A DNA stretch of 64,000 nucleotides from JAFAXD01 sp963833605. GTDB taxonomy: Bacteria > Pseudomonadota > Alphaproteobacteria > Rhizobiales > Xanthobacteraceae. Position 1 is the first letter of the stretch. Every line of letters starts with the position of its first letter. The position numbers were made by a program, and so were the translations under genes. Location of the stretch: positions 142,611-206,610 of the forward strand of contig CAWHYZ010000020.1 in NCBI GenBank assembly GCA_963833605.1, read 5' to 3'. The notes under the pieces are model-generated. The model worked only from the letters and a program-made list of their open reading frames with translations, did no database searches and was not told the DNA's origin. This document shows, one piece after another, positions 55,496 through 64,000 of this stretch.

Positions 55496-55536
55496 CTGTC
55501 TGAAGATCGAGGGGTCAACGACCTCGGTTCAGACAG
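55496..55536 (+). promoter_or_regulatory. Hairpin overlapping ribosome-binding site of IS91 recombinase
   Basis: CTGTCTGAA...CGAGG (55496-55512) pairs with CCTCG.TTCAGACAG (55522-55536): 14 paired positions with small bulges and a short loop. The right arm runs into AGGAG (55535-55539), the ribosome-binding site for ATG 55546, so the folded form would partly hide it. Confidence 0.6.
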
Positions 55537-55545
55537 GAGTATCCC

Positions 55546-56414
55546 ATGACCGATGAGTGCATCAGCCCGCTGCGGCGGCGCATGATCGAAGACATGACGG
55601 TCCGCAATTTCGTGGCCAAAACACAGACTGATTACATTCGGCGGGTCAAGAACTTTGCCGCTTATCTGGGGCGCTCGCCCGATACTGCGACCCGGGAAGA
55701 TGTCCGACGCTACCTGCTGCATCTGGCATCGAGCGGAATGAGCGCGGGAACCGTCAACGGCACTGGCTCGGCGCTGCGGTTCTTGTTCGACATCACGCTC
55801 GATCGTCCTGAGATTGTCAGGCATCTGCCGGTTGCGCGCGAGCCGCGCAAAGCGCCGGTCATCTTGAGCCCGGAGGAAGTGCCCGCATGTTGGAGGCGGC
55901 ACCTGGCGTCAAGTACAAGGCGGCGCTGAGCGTTGCCTATGGGGCGGGTCTGCGGGTGTCCGAAGTCGTTGCACTCAAGGTGAGTGATATCGACAGCGCG
56001 CGAATGATGATCCGGATCGAGCAGGGCAAGCGCCGCAAGGACCGCTACGCGATGCTGTCGCCGCGGTTGCTCGACCTGTTGCGCGAATGGTGGCTGGCTT
56101 GCCGCTCGCGGGGCTGGTTGTTCCCAGGCCGCGATCCGCTCCAGCCGATCACCACACGTCAGCTTACCCGCGCCTGCCACACGGCTGCGCAGTCGGCCGG
56201 GATCGAGAAGCACGTGTCTCCGCATACGCTGCGGCACAGCTTTGCCACCCATCTTTTGGAGAAGAATGTCGATGTTCGGGTGATCCAAGTGCTGCTCGGA
56301 CATACCAAGCTCGACACGACGGCGCGCTACACGCAGGTCGCGACCAATACGATCCGTAACGTCACCAGCCCGCTCGATCATCTCATAGGCAAGAAGGACG
56401 AGCCGCCCGCTTGA
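55546..56414 (+). pseudogene. Tyrosine recombinase of IS91-like element, frame broken by one base
   Basis: ~289-residue XerC/D-like recombinase. It has an N-terminal SAM-like core-binding domain (FVAKTQTDYIRRVKNFAAYL, SAGTVNGTGSALRFLF) and a catalytic domain with Arg in YGAGLRVSEVVALK, HxxR in SPHTLRHSFATHLLE, and the Tyr in LDTTARYTQV. One G is missing near 55878: SPEEV should continue ARMLEAAPGVKYK, which is read in the next frame. All catalytic residues are present after repair. It probably assists or regulates movement of the element with the downstream transposase. Confidence 0.86.
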
Positions 56415-56426
56415 CGCGCGGCGCTG

Positions 56427-57644
56427 ATGGCCCGTCCAGTTCTGGAGGTTGCGGACATCTTCCGCGGCCATGGACCAGCTTGGCGCAAAGCCAATGCCGG
56501 CCACGTGAGCCTCGGCCAGCTCAAGGTGATGTCGGCAATCGAGAGCTGCCGCACAGCGGCTCTCGGCGGTCATGTTGCGCGTTGCCAAGACTGCTCGCAC
56601 ATGGTCATTGCCTATAACAGCTGTCGCAACCGGCATTGTCCCAAGTGCCAAGGCTCGCAGGCGCTCGCATGGATGGAGGAGCGCACGTCCGAACTGTTGG
56701 CCGTTCCTTACTTCCACGTCGTGTTCACGTTGCCGGTGCGGATCGGGGCCGTCGCCTACCAGAACAAGGCCGTCATCTACGATCTCTTGTTCAAAGCTTC
56801 TTCGCAGACAATGCTGACGATCGCCGCCGATCCCAAGCGCCTGGGCGTCAAGATCGGCTTCACGTCGGTGCTCCACACCTGGGGCTCCACGATGACGCAT
56901 CACCCGCACGTGCACATGATCGTGCCGGGTGGTGGGATATCGCTCGACGGCACACGCTGGATCGGCTGCCGCCCCAAATACCTCTTGCCGGTGAAGGTGC
57001 TGTCGCGGCTGTTCCGCCGCCTGATGTTGGAGATGCTGTTCGCCGCGCACGACGCCGGCCGCCTGCAGTTCTTCGGCGACCACGCCCACCTCGCCGACAT
57101 GGCCGCATTCAAGGCCTATCTCGCGCCGCTGCATCGGACCAAGTGGTTCGTCTACAGCAAGCGGCCGTTCGCCGGGCGGGAGCAGGTGCTGGCCTATCTG
57201 TCCCGCTACACGCACCGGGTCGCGATCTCCAACAGCCGGCTCATCGCCGCCGACCCGATCGGCGTCACGTTCAGGTACAAGGACTACCGGATCGAGGGGA
57301 CCGGCCGCTACAAGACCATGACGCTCAAGCCGGGCGAGTTCATCCGCCGCTTCCTCATGCACGTCTTGCCAAACGGGTTCCACCGGATCAGGCACTACGG
57401 TCTGCTGGCCAGCGGCACCAAGACCGAGACCATCGCCCGGGCGCGTGAGCTGATCGCTGCGGCCAAACCTGCACAAACGGCGCAGAAGCAGCACACCCCC
57501 GATAGCGCCGCGCCAACAGACAACCCGACCCAGCCGTGCCCATGTTGCGGCGGTCGCATGATCATCATCGAGACTTTCGAGCGTGGCTCGTCACCTCGAT
57601 ATCGAGCGTCGCCACAAACCGCGATCAGCATCGATACGTCGTGA
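56427..57644 (+). CDS. IS91-family transposase (HUH, Y2 type)
   Basis: 405 residues. The N-terminal zinc-binding domain is CQDCSHMVIAYNSCRNRHCP with KCQGSQALAWM; the HUH metal motif is HHPHVHMIVPGGG; the tyrosine motif is YLSRYTHRVAISN. It moves by rolling-circle transposition with a 5'-phosphotyrosine link. A C-terminal CPCCGGRMIIIE finger is typical of the group. Intact frame, so it may be active. The starting ATG follows the recombinase stop by 12 bases. Confidence 0.93.
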   Translation: MARPVLEVADIFRGHGPAWRKANAGHVSLGQLKVMSAIESCRTAALGGHVARCQDCSHMVIAYNSCRNRHCPKCQGSQALAWMEERTSELLAVPYFHVVFTLPVRIGAVAYQNKAVIYDLLFKASSQTMLTIAADPKRLGVKIGFTSVLHTWGSTMTHHPHVHMIVPGGGISLDGTRWIGCRPKYLLPVKVLSRLFRRLMLEMLFAAHDAGRLQFFGDHAHLADMAAFKAYLAPLHRTKWFVYSKRPFAGREQVLAYLSRYTHRVAISNSRLIAADPIGVTFRYKDYRIEGTGRYKTMTLKPGEFIRRFLMHVLPNGFHRIRHYGLLASGTKTETIARARELIAAAKPAQTAQKQHTPDSAAPTDNPTQPCPCCGGRMIIIETFERGSSPRYRASPQTAISIDTS

Positions 57645-58112
57645 TCACGATCCCAATGTCACAAATCCGCAATGCCGATCTGCCTCGCCGGCCGTCGACC
57701 CGCCACGGCGTCGCTCGCACAAATGCACGCTTGCGATCTCAACGTCGCCATCGATCTTCGTGCCTTAAGGCAGAATTCCAGCACCTGCGGCGGACCAATC
57801 ATGCGCGGCAACGTCGTCAGCCATTGCACTCATCGGCGTTGCTCGTCGTCACGCAGCTCTGCCGCGCGCAAATCCCCATAGCGCCCGCGGCACCGTCGCC
57901 TGCCACTTCCCGCGGTTTCGTTCTTTGAAGGCTTTCGGACGCCGGCCACGGTGCAAGCCGCGTCGTCGTCATGGGCCGGCATCCGAAACCCTCAACAAAA
58001 CCGGACTTCGCCAGATCGGCTTCGCGCCCCAAGGCAACATCATTCGATCACTAATTAGCGACAATTTAACGGGCATTCCGGATCGGCAGTTTCGGGGCAA
58101 CCGCGGACTTCG
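57645..58112. other. Region between IS91 transposase and GMC oxidoreductase
   Basis: 468 bases with no recognisable gene. It must contain the right end (origin end) of the IS91-like element and the tail of the disrupted locus. I could not identify the end sequence with confidence. No T-rich terminator seen. Confidence 0.4.
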
Positions 58113-59744
58113 CTATGCCTCAGCCGGCTGCAGCGCGCGCCCCCGGATCATGTCCGCCGCCTTCTCGGCGATCATGATCGTGGGGATGTTGGTATTGCCG
58201 CTGGGTTCGTCGGGCATCACCGAGGCGTCGACGACCCGTAGCCCCTCGATGCCGCGCACGCGCAGTTCGGCATCGACGACGGCCGAAGGTCCGGTGCCCA
58301 TCGCACAGGTTCCTACCGGGTGGTGGCGGTGGCTGACGGTGCGGCGCAAGAACCGGCCTAACTCCTCGTTGGTTTTCAGGCTCGGACCCGGCGACAACTC
58401 GCCTCGGACCAGATCGGCGAGCGGCTTATGGGTGAAGAGTTCGCGCGAATAGCGAATGGCACGGATCATGGTGTCGAGATCCGCCTGTTCGCCGAACATG
58501 TTGAAGAAGATACGCGGCTTGTCGCGCGGGTCGTCGGAGCGCAGCTTGACCCAGCCACGCGATTCCGGATGCAACAGACCGCCACGCGCGGTGTAGCGGT
58601 AGACCGGTGGCTTGGTCAGGCCCGGAAACCATAGTCCGCTGTCCAAGCCCAGCGTGGTGAAGATAATCTGGATGTCTGGCCGGGCCAACCCTGGCAGCGA
58701 GCGCAAATAAATGTTGCCGGCCGTGTTGTTGGTCGCGAACGGGCCTTTGCCGGTCAGCATCCAGGTCAGCATATGCCCGACAGCGCGGTCCAGCCGCAAA
58801 TCACGAGTTGACGTTTCGGTACCACGCGCCTGGAACACCACACCGAAGTTCGGATGCTCCGAGAGATTTTGGCCCACGCCCGGTAGATCGTGCTGCACCC
58901 TGACGCCCACATCGATGAGATGGCCAGCCGGACCGATGCCGGACAACATCAGGATCTGGGGTGAGTTGTAGGAACCGCCCGAGAGCAGCACCTCGCGCTT
59001 CGCGTAGACCCATGTCTTGTCGCTGCCATGCTGGTACTCGACGCCGACTGCCCGGCGTTTGTCGAGCAGTACCCGGTTGACCAAGGCTCGGGTCTGAACT
59101 GTCAGGTTAGGTCGGCCGCGTGCTTGCGCGAGATACGTGGTTGCCGTGCTCTGGCGACGCCCGCGTCCGATGGTCGCTTCGCTCAGGCTGAAGCCTTCCT
59201 GATCGGCGCCGTTACTGTCCTCGCAATAGGGGATGCCCGCGGCAGCAGCAGTCTGAGCGAAAACCTCGTCCATCAGCCCGCCCCCTCGCATGGGGGTCAC
59301 CGCAAGCGGACCGTCTCCACCGTGATAAGGCCCGGCGCCGCGCCAATGGGTCTCCATCTTCTTGAAATAGGGCAGCACATCGGCAAACGACCAACCCTCA
59401 AGTCCGCTTTGTCGCCACAGATCGTAGTCGACCCGATTGCCACGAACATGAATCATGCCGTTGATCGCGGACGATCCGCCCAGAACTCGGCCACGATTGA
59501 CAACGAGGCTACGACCATAGAGGGCCGGCTCCGGCTCGGATGCGAATGGCCAGATCAATGGCGGGTATGCCCAGACCTTGCCAAATGCGAGCGGCATTTT
59601 GATGAGGGGGTGCCAACCACGGCCACCTGCCTCCAGCAGCAGGACACTGAGGTCCTGCTCCTCGGACAACCTTGCCGCGAGGACTGCGCCCGCCGATCCG
59701 GCGCCGACGATGACATAGTCGTAGGACTGAAAATTATCCGGCAC
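58113..59744 (-). CDS. GMC-family FAD oxidoreductase (choline dehydrogenase-like)
   Basis: 543 residues. GTG 59744 has AGGAG 7 bases upstream and is preferred to TTG 59771. The ADP-binding motif is YVIVGAGSAGAVLAARLSE; GMC signature 1 is GRVLGGSSAINGMIHVRG; signature 2 is GGSYNSPQILMLSGIGP. The active-site His region is SHRHHPVGTCAMG, and the C terminus has NTNIPTIMIAEKAADMI. It oxidises an alcohol; choline is one possibility, but no betaine genes are adjacent, so the substrate is open. No signal peptide. Confidence 0.92.
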   Translation of the reverse strand: MPDNFQSYDYVIVGAGSAGAVLAARLSEEQDLSVLLLEAGGRGWHPLIKMPLAFGKVWAYPPLIWPFASEPEPALYGRSLVVNRGRVLGGSSAINGMIHVRGNRVDYDLWRQSGLEGWSFADVLPYFKKMETHWRGAGPYHGGDGPLAVTPMRGGGLMDEVFAQTAAAAGIPYCEDSNGADQEGFSLSEATIGRGRRQSTATTYLAQARGRPNLTVQTRALVNRVLLDKRRAVGVEYQHGSDKTWVYAKREVLLSGGSYNSPQILMLSGIGPAGHLIDVGVRVQHDLPGVGQNLSEHPNFGVVFQARGTETSTRDLRLDRAVGHMLTWMLTGKGPFATNNTAGNIYLRSLPGLARPDIQIIFTTLGLDSGLWFPGLTKPPVYRYTARGGLLHPESRGWVKLRSDDPRDKPRIFFNMFGEQADLDTMIRAIRYSRELFTHKPLADLVRGELSPGPSLKTNEELGRFLRRTVSHRHHPVGTCAMGTGPSAVVDAELRVRGIEGLRVVDASVMPDEPSGNTNIPTIMIAEKAADMIRGRALQPAEA

Positions 59745-59900
59745 CCGAACTCTCCTGCTGTCTCTGATCAACTGCGGACCGGCAGAACGACGAATAGCCT
59801 AACGGCCGCTGGCCGCAACCCGGCGTCGGCCCCACCGGGATGTTAGCAATCCTTCCGCAGGCCCGCTCTAGCATCTCAGAACGTTTCGATTGAGGAAGAT

Positions 59901-59917
59901 CGAGCGCGTAGCGCTCG
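59901..59917. other. Short perfect hairpin
   Basis: CGAGCGC-GTA-GCGCTCG: 7-bp stem, 3-base loop. No T run on either side. Possible protein-binding or recombination-related site. Confidence 0.4.
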
Positions 59918-60137
59918 ACTTTATGGACTGATGAGTGTCCGCATTTCGAAGCGCTTGGAAGCGCATGGCGTTCCCGGCGAAATTCAGGTATCCGCGCATC
60001 TTCGGGAAGATGGCCTGCGGTGTAGGCAATGGGCCAATCGGACTTGAGCCCAGCAGGTTCACGCTGTCGTAAATTCGGTAGTTCGACAAACGTACTTCGC
60101 GGAGCGGAAAAACGTGCCCCGCAAACGCGGCTGAACA

Positions 60138-60197
60138 ATAATCCTGGCAACAATCCCGGCGATAATCGCGGCGCGAAATTTCGCTCGCCGCGATTGC
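60138..60197. repeat. Iteron-like array: three tandem 12-bp repeats plus one inverted copy
   Basis: ATAATCCTGGCA (60138-60149), ACAATCCCGGCG (60150-60161) and ATAATCGCGGCG (60162-60173) follow each other without gap. CGCCGCGATTGC (60186-60197) is an inverted copy (10 of 12 matching the third). Between them is a palindrome GCGAAATTTCGC (60173-60184). The array ends 67 bases before the first excisionase-like gene, so it may bind that protein or the recombinase. Confidence 0.7.
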
Positions 60198-60264
60198 CAA
60201 TATTTTGGAACCAGTGCCACGCGCTTACGAACGTGCACACGCACATTCATGTGGAGTAGCGCGG

Positions 60265-60513
60265 ATGTCCCTGGAACATTCTCCAGCTCGCGCATCGTTT
60301 AGCGTGCCCGACGCATCGCTAACAATTAATGAGTTCTGTCGGGCTGAGAAAATCAGCAGATCGATGCTGTACCGCGCCTGGTCGGAAGGCTGGGGCCCGA
60401 AGTTCTACCGAGTCGGCGTGACGCGTCGGATTACCTACCGCGCGCGTCTGGAGTGGCAGCGCGAGCGTGAAGCCGCGGCTGCCGCAACGGTGGCGGGGCG
60501 AGCGGAAACATGA
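60265..60513 (+). CDS. AlpA/excisionase-like small DNA-binding protein
   Basis: 82 residues from ATG 60265, which has GGAG 8 bases upstream. The core (TINEFCRAEKISRSMLYRAW, then GWGPKFYRVGVTRRITYRA) is the pattern of AlpA/Xis-type winged HTH proteins, with the recognition helix around SRSMLYR. These act as excision directionality factors or activators of integrase genes. It overlaps the next small gene by 4 bases and sits just downstream of the iteron-like array. Confidence 0.75.
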   Translation: MSLEHSPARASFSVPDASLTINEFCRAEKISRSMLYRAWSEGWGPKFYRVGVTRRITYRARLEWQREREAAAAATVAGRAET

Positions 60514-60863
60514 TCTCCCGGACCTTCAGACCGTCGCGGAGCCAAGCTTCGAACCGAGTCTCGCATATCACCACTCCTGGAACCCAGGGCCGATCTCTTA
60601 CCAAGTTGCGGACCATTGATGAAACCGCCGAGCTCTTCAACACATCGACACGCACCGTTCGCCGACTTATCGAGTCGGGTGCACTGCCCGTGCACCGCCT
60701 GGGACGCTCCGTTCGCATTTCGGAGGCGGACATCGCGGCATTCCTGCGGCGAATTGCAGCGTCTGAGCATTGGATCACGAGTTCACATAGAGGCCTGATG
60801 TGTCACATCTTTTCGATCTATCGGGAATACGCTCAGACAATAGATTTGCCATCTATGATGTAG
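60510..60863 (+). CDS. Excisionase-family (MerR-like HTH) DNA-binding protein
   Basis: 117 residues, starting at ATG 60510 inside the stop of the preceding gene. The central domain LRTIDETAELFNTSTRTVRR with ALPVHRLGRSVRISEADIAA is the typical excisionase-family HTH (helix_turn_helix_17). The N-terminal ~30 residues are basic and unconserved; an internal start near 60597-60620 is possible. Together with the AlpA-like protein it forms a two-gene control unit in front of the integrase. Confidence 0.82.
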   Translation: MISRTFRPSRSQASNRVSHITTPGTQGRSLTKLRTIDETAELFNTSTRTVRRLIESGALPVHRLGRSVRISEADIAAFLRRIAASEHWITSSHRGLMCHIFSIYREYAQTIDLPSMM

Positions 60864-60936
60864 GCCTATTCCCGAATGTCACCCCCTGTCCGTTCCAGTC
60901 CAACCCTGACCCTGGTGGTCACCTCAGAGCGAGCCC

Positions 60937-62986
60937 ATGAAGACCAATCGTCTGCCCCGTGCTGCGGCCCCGGCGAAGCTGAAGACGGTCGTCGCGCGGC
61001 TTGACGCCGGCCCTTCGAAGATCCGCAAACGTGACTTGCTCTCCACGATCACAAGCATCGCGACGCCCGCGGCCCCCGCTACGCTGCAGACCCTCCTCGA
61101 TCGACTTGCCGCTGATGCCAGCCTTTCGCCGAGCCGCAAGCGCGACCTGAGGTGCGCGGTCACCAGCTTTGCGAAGCTCCGGGGCCAACCGCCAGCGGCA
61201 ATAGTGTTCGACCTTGCCGACATCCGCCGGACCCTCGACGGCACGGTGCCGGCCTGGGCAAAGGTCTCGCGTAAGCGCTGGGCGAACATACGCAGCGACC
61301 TTGCCGCCGCCATCGATGTGTCGGGGCTACGGCCGATGCTCAAGACTGGCGATCTCCCCCTCGATAGAACTGGAGCCGTCTCCTTGCACGTACCCCTCGG
61401 CGAATACGGCTTCGCCTCTTGCGCTTCGCCCGATGGTGAGTCTGCGCCGGATTCGGCCACAGGCCGTCAACGACAGCACGATAAAGCGCTTCATTGCCGA
61501 GTTGGAGGCCGCAACCCTCGTCCGAGGCTTGCGGCACGTGCCCCGCGTCGTCACCAAGGCGTGGAACGCCCTAGGCGCGCGCAATGAAGCTTCCGGTCTT
61601 CGACCTGTTACGGTCCCCGCTAACGGGCGTGCGCTGATCCGGATTCCCTGGCAGCGGCTCCCTGCCTCGTTCCGCGCCGATGTCGAGCGGTACCTCACCT
61701 GGGCGTCCGTGCCCGACCCGCTCGAAGACGAGGCTCGGCCAAGAGCCCTCGGATCGCAAACGCTGCGCCTGCAGCGCGACCACATCCATTCGGCGATCAG
61801 TGCGGCGGTTGCGGCCGGCATCCCCCTTGAACGGCTTACGTCCTTGGCTTGCCTGGTCGAACCCGAGACCGTCCGTGCCCTCCTGCGCCACCGGTGGAGG
61901 GAGGACGGAAGCAGACTGTCGGCCTACACCCACGGTGTCGCGGTCACGTTGACCGCAATCGCGTCCGAATGGGTAAAAGCGCCCGCGGATGCGGTTGCGA
62001 CCCTCAAGACCCTTCGGAGCAAGCTCGGAAGGCTGCCGAACGGCTTGACCGACAAGAACAAAGCCCTGCTACGAACCCTCGATGATCCTCGGCTTGTGAC
62101 CGCCTTGGTTCAACTGCCCGATCGCTTGTGGAATACAGCACGGCGTACGCTGCCGAAATCGCACCGGTCGTTTATCGATCTGCAAACTGCCTTGGCAATC
62201 GACATTCTTGTCCACGCTCCGCTGCGCATGCAAAATTTAAGTACGCTGCAATTCGACCGCCATTTGCATTGGCCTCGAGGCCGGCGCAAGCCAGCACTCA
62301 TCACGCTTAGGCGCGAGGAGACCAAGACGAAGCTCGACCTCGAGTATGAGCTTCCGGTCGCGCTCGCTGATCGTCTTCATGTTTACCGCAACGAGATTGC
62401 ACCTGCCGTGATCGGCAAGCGTCCCGACGTTGTCTTCCTCGCGGAAACGGGCAAAACGAGGAGCCAGCCTGCGATTGCGAATGCAATATACAAGGCGATC
62501 TTGAGGAACTTGGGAATTAAAATGACGCCGCACCAGTTCAGACATTTGTGCGCAAAAATAATCCTTGACGCCAACCCGGGCGCTCACGAACTGGTCCGCG
62601 AGCTGTTGGGACACACGAGTCTGAAAACCACCACGGCCTTCTACGCCGGCATCGACACCCGCCGTGCCGGACGAGCGCACGCCAACCTTCTTATGAAGTT
62701 GCAGTATCCCGATTGGGCCGCGAGCGCCATCGCGGGGCGCCTAAGGCCCGAGAGGATTAGCGCCGTGCCCCCTCAACCGCGACTCCACCTACCCCTTGGC
62801 CAATGGCCCGCAGAGGATCGAGTGCTCTGGGAGCGGGCCTTTTGCAACAACGATGATCCCTTCGGCGAGGCCGCCGGTGCCCGCCTGGCCAAAGCCTCGC
62901 AAGATCGCTGTTTGTGGGCATATCCACGCTTGCTCGGGTTCTTGGCAATCTACGAGCCCACCGCATTGCATAATTGCTCCTCATGA
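60937..62986 (+). pseudogene. Tyrosine site-specific recombinase (integrase), frame broken twice
   Basis: Large phage-type integrase. N-terminal helical part from ATG 60937 (residues to DLAAAIDVSGLRPMLKTGDL); after a one-base loss near 61363 it reads WSRLLARTPRRIRLRLLRF; after a second near 61437 it continues SLRRIRPQAVNDSTIKRFI. The catalytic domain has Arg in HAPLRMQNLSTL, HxxR in TPHQFRHLCAKI, His/Lys region LGHTSLKTTTAF and Tyr in FYAG. The family's natural end seems to be near MKLQYPDW (about 62715); the frame runs on into the next recombinase, so a further break at the junction is likely. Catalytic residues are complete; the breaks may be errors. Confidence 0.82.
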
Positions 62987-63837
62987 ACGGCTCACCGTCG
63001 CGCGCCTACGGCCCTTCGTTGCCCATCTAGCTGAAAAACAAACGCTCCACGATTGGTCGCTAGTCATGTTGAAGCACTCTATCAGGCTGCTCGCGCGATG
63101 ATGCCGGACCACGATTGGACCTGGCTCAAGTCCATCAAGGCGCGCCTCTACGCGGCGGCCCCGGCTGAATCTTCAACTGGACCCGTCATTACGAGCCTCC
63201 AGCTGCTCGACCTTGGGCAGCGGTTGATGGAGGAAAGCAAGCCTACATCGGGCATTCCAACCCAGCTTGCACAATGCCGTCCGTTACAGAGATGGTTTTC
63301 TGGCCGCGTTTGTTGCCTTTATTCCGATTGGCCCAGGAATTTCTGCTGCGCTTGAGATCGGCAGAGAAATTGTCCGGGAGGGCAATCGGTGGTTCGTCAT
63401 CATTCCACTCGAGGAGACGAAGACCGGAAAGCCCATCGAGTTCCTGGTCCCCGAACTGCTGGAGCCTTATCTTGTTTTTTATCTTGACTCTCGTCCGCCC
63501 ACGGATACTCGGAAGTTGGGGCCTGCGCCGCGCTGTGGGTCAGTCCCAAATGCGGCGGCGCGCTCTCGCGGGTCGGGGATCAAGAAAAGTTTTGGTCGGT
63601 TGTCGAGCCGCGTCTTCGTCCACATCACCCCGCACGACGCCCGCGCTGCCGCTGCCACAACCTGGGCGATTTTCGGCGCCTGATCAGATCTGCGTTGCCA
63701 GCGACCTGCTTACCCATAGCGATCGGCGCACCACTCCCAAGCACTACAATCGGGCGCGAGGGATCGAAGCCAGTCGGGCCTATCGTCAGGTGATAGCTGG
63801 ACTGCGCAACAAACAACGCAGGCTTACCCATACATAA
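62765..63837 (+). pseudogene. Second tyrosine recombinase, degenerate
   Basis: Starts about GTG 62765 (PPQPRLHLPLGQWPAEDRVL) and is recognisable to HYNRARGIEASRAYRQVIAG near 63820, but through at least six frame changes. Pieces in order: HERLTVARLRPFVAHLAE, HVEALYQAARAMMPD, AVRYRDGFLAAFVAFIPIG, IPLEETKTGKPIEFLVPELL, HITPHDARAAAATTWAIF and LLTHSDRRTTPKHYNRA. The first catalytic Arg, expected in PIRPGNLAAL, is replaced (PIGPGISAAL), while HxxR and Tyr regions remain. With so many breaks plus a lost catalytic residue, I consider it a true pseudogene. Confidence 0.78.
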
Positions 63838-63869
63838 CTCATGAAGAAATGCATCTTTCTTAATGAGTT
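63836..63869. other. Imperfect palindrome after the second recombinase
   Basis: AACTCAT (63836-63842) and ATGAGTT (63863-63869) are perfect inverted arms around a near-palindromic AAGAAATGCATCTTTCTT centre. It overlaps the recombinase end region and could be a terminator-like or recombination site. The last 130 bases of the window show no gene. Confidence 0.4.
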
Positions 63870-64000
63870 TGGACTGGCCAAAAAATGCGACGTGACCGAC
63901 GTCCGTTGTTCCCCCAATAGCGGCACAAAAGCAGACGTGAATTGAGGTCCGCTAAGTGCCAGGAGCAGACTTCGAGAAAACCCGCGCCGGTGATACGGCG

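Larger units (their letters stand above)
55496..57644 (+). mobile_element. IS91-like element core (recombinase + Y2 transposase)
   Basis: A tyrosine recombinase gene followed after 12 bases by an IS91-family transposase gene, a pairing seen in many proteobacterial IS91-like elements. A strong hairpin starts at 55496. Exact termini could not be set: IS91 elements have no terminal inverted repeats and no target duplication, and I did not identify the origin-end hairpin in 57645-58112. Confidence 0.75.
59745..60264. other. Upstream region of the integration module
   Basis: 520 bases without a convincing gene. It holds a perfect 7-bp hairpin (59901-59917) and the iteron-like array (60138-60197), listed separately. 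It is probably the element boundary and promoter region for the excisionase-like genes. Confidence 0.5.

Noticed and set aside
55710..57494. 594-codon minus-strand frame opposite the IS91 genes
   Set aside because: Antisense to recombinase and transposase whose catalytic motifs are clear; no motif of its own.
60029..60259. Small + strand frame containing NNPG-NNPG-DNRG repeats
   Set aside because: The repeats simply translate the 12-bp iteron-like array; the rest has no gene-like features, and a DNA-level role is more likely.
1..64000. CRISPR arrays, rRNA and tRNA genes
   Set aside because: I looked for regularly spaced repeats, tRNA T-loop motifs and rRNA-like stretches and saw none; a tRNAscan/Infernal run would be decisive.

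Overview
The window looks like chromosomal DNA of a high-GC alphaproteobacterium of the order Hyphomicrobiales (Bradyrhizobium/Rhodopseudomonas-like). The evidence is the left-end gene order (ccmF-ccmH-degP-response regulator-sensor kinase-glnE), the FNR/FixK-type box, the extracytoplasmic binding proteins with twin-arginine leaders, and the codon usage. I see no rRNA, no tRNA and no CRISPR array.

Layout. 1-8.7 kb: end of the cytochrome c maturation operon, a periplasmic DegP protease, an OmpR/EnvZ-type two-component pair and glnE. 8.7-17.1 kb: a tightly packed six-gene minus-strand operon (gamma-glutamyltransferase-like, YtcJ-like amidohydrolase, D-threonine-aldolase-like PLP enzyme, and a taurine/sulfonate/nitrate-type ABC importer) with a divergent LysR regulator. 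17.1-19.3 kb: a repeat, a decayed M41-peptidase remnant and an alpha/beta hydrolase. 19.4-32.0 kb: a respiratory nitrate reductase operon in the order DUF6455-narK(fused)-narG-narH-narJ-narI-ppiC-unknown-nnrS, headed by an FNR/FixK-like box. 32.1-38.2 kb: two tandem ABC_sub_bind proteins, a Cache-HAMP-GAF sensor kinase, a stand-alone receiver and a receiver-adenylate cyclase. 39-43 kb: two coupled proteins of unknown role (one secreted, one beta-propeller-like), a GFA-family protein and an AraC regulator. 43.4-51.4 kb: a LuxR-type regulator, a large RTX protein built of repeated modules, and its type I secretion ABC transporter and HlyD adaptor. 51.4-55.3 kb: membrane-protein remnants, a methyltransferase, a racemase-like protein and a flavin monooxygenase. 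55.4-57.7 kb: an IS91-like element with a tyrosine recombinase. 58.1-59.7 kb: a GMC oxidoreductase. 60.1-63.9 kb: an integration module with an iteron-like array, two excisionase-like proteins and two tyrosine recombinases; the window stops just beyond it.

A striking property of the window is the number of genes whose otherwise well-conserved reading frame is broken by one-base gains or losses (glnE, alpha/beta hydrolase, REC-cyclase, LuxR regulator, RTX protein, HlyD, IS91 recombinase, integrase). Because these affect housekeeping and accessory genes alike, I think many are residual sequencing errors. The last recombinase is different: it has also lost a catalytic residue and looks truly decayed. 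Frame-broken genes are listed with type pseudogene, but their evidence says when I believe the gene may be intact in the organism.

How the parts work together: ccm, DegP and the nar operon serve the respiratory envelope. The nar operon combines nitrate uptake, reduction, assembly and NO-response functions under probable oxygen control. The ABC/GGT/amidohydrolase operon probably imports and hydrolyses an organic amide or gamma-glutamyl compound. The kinase cassette couples an extracellular ligand to cyclic nucleotide output. The RTX cluster exports a calcium-binding surface or extracellular protein.
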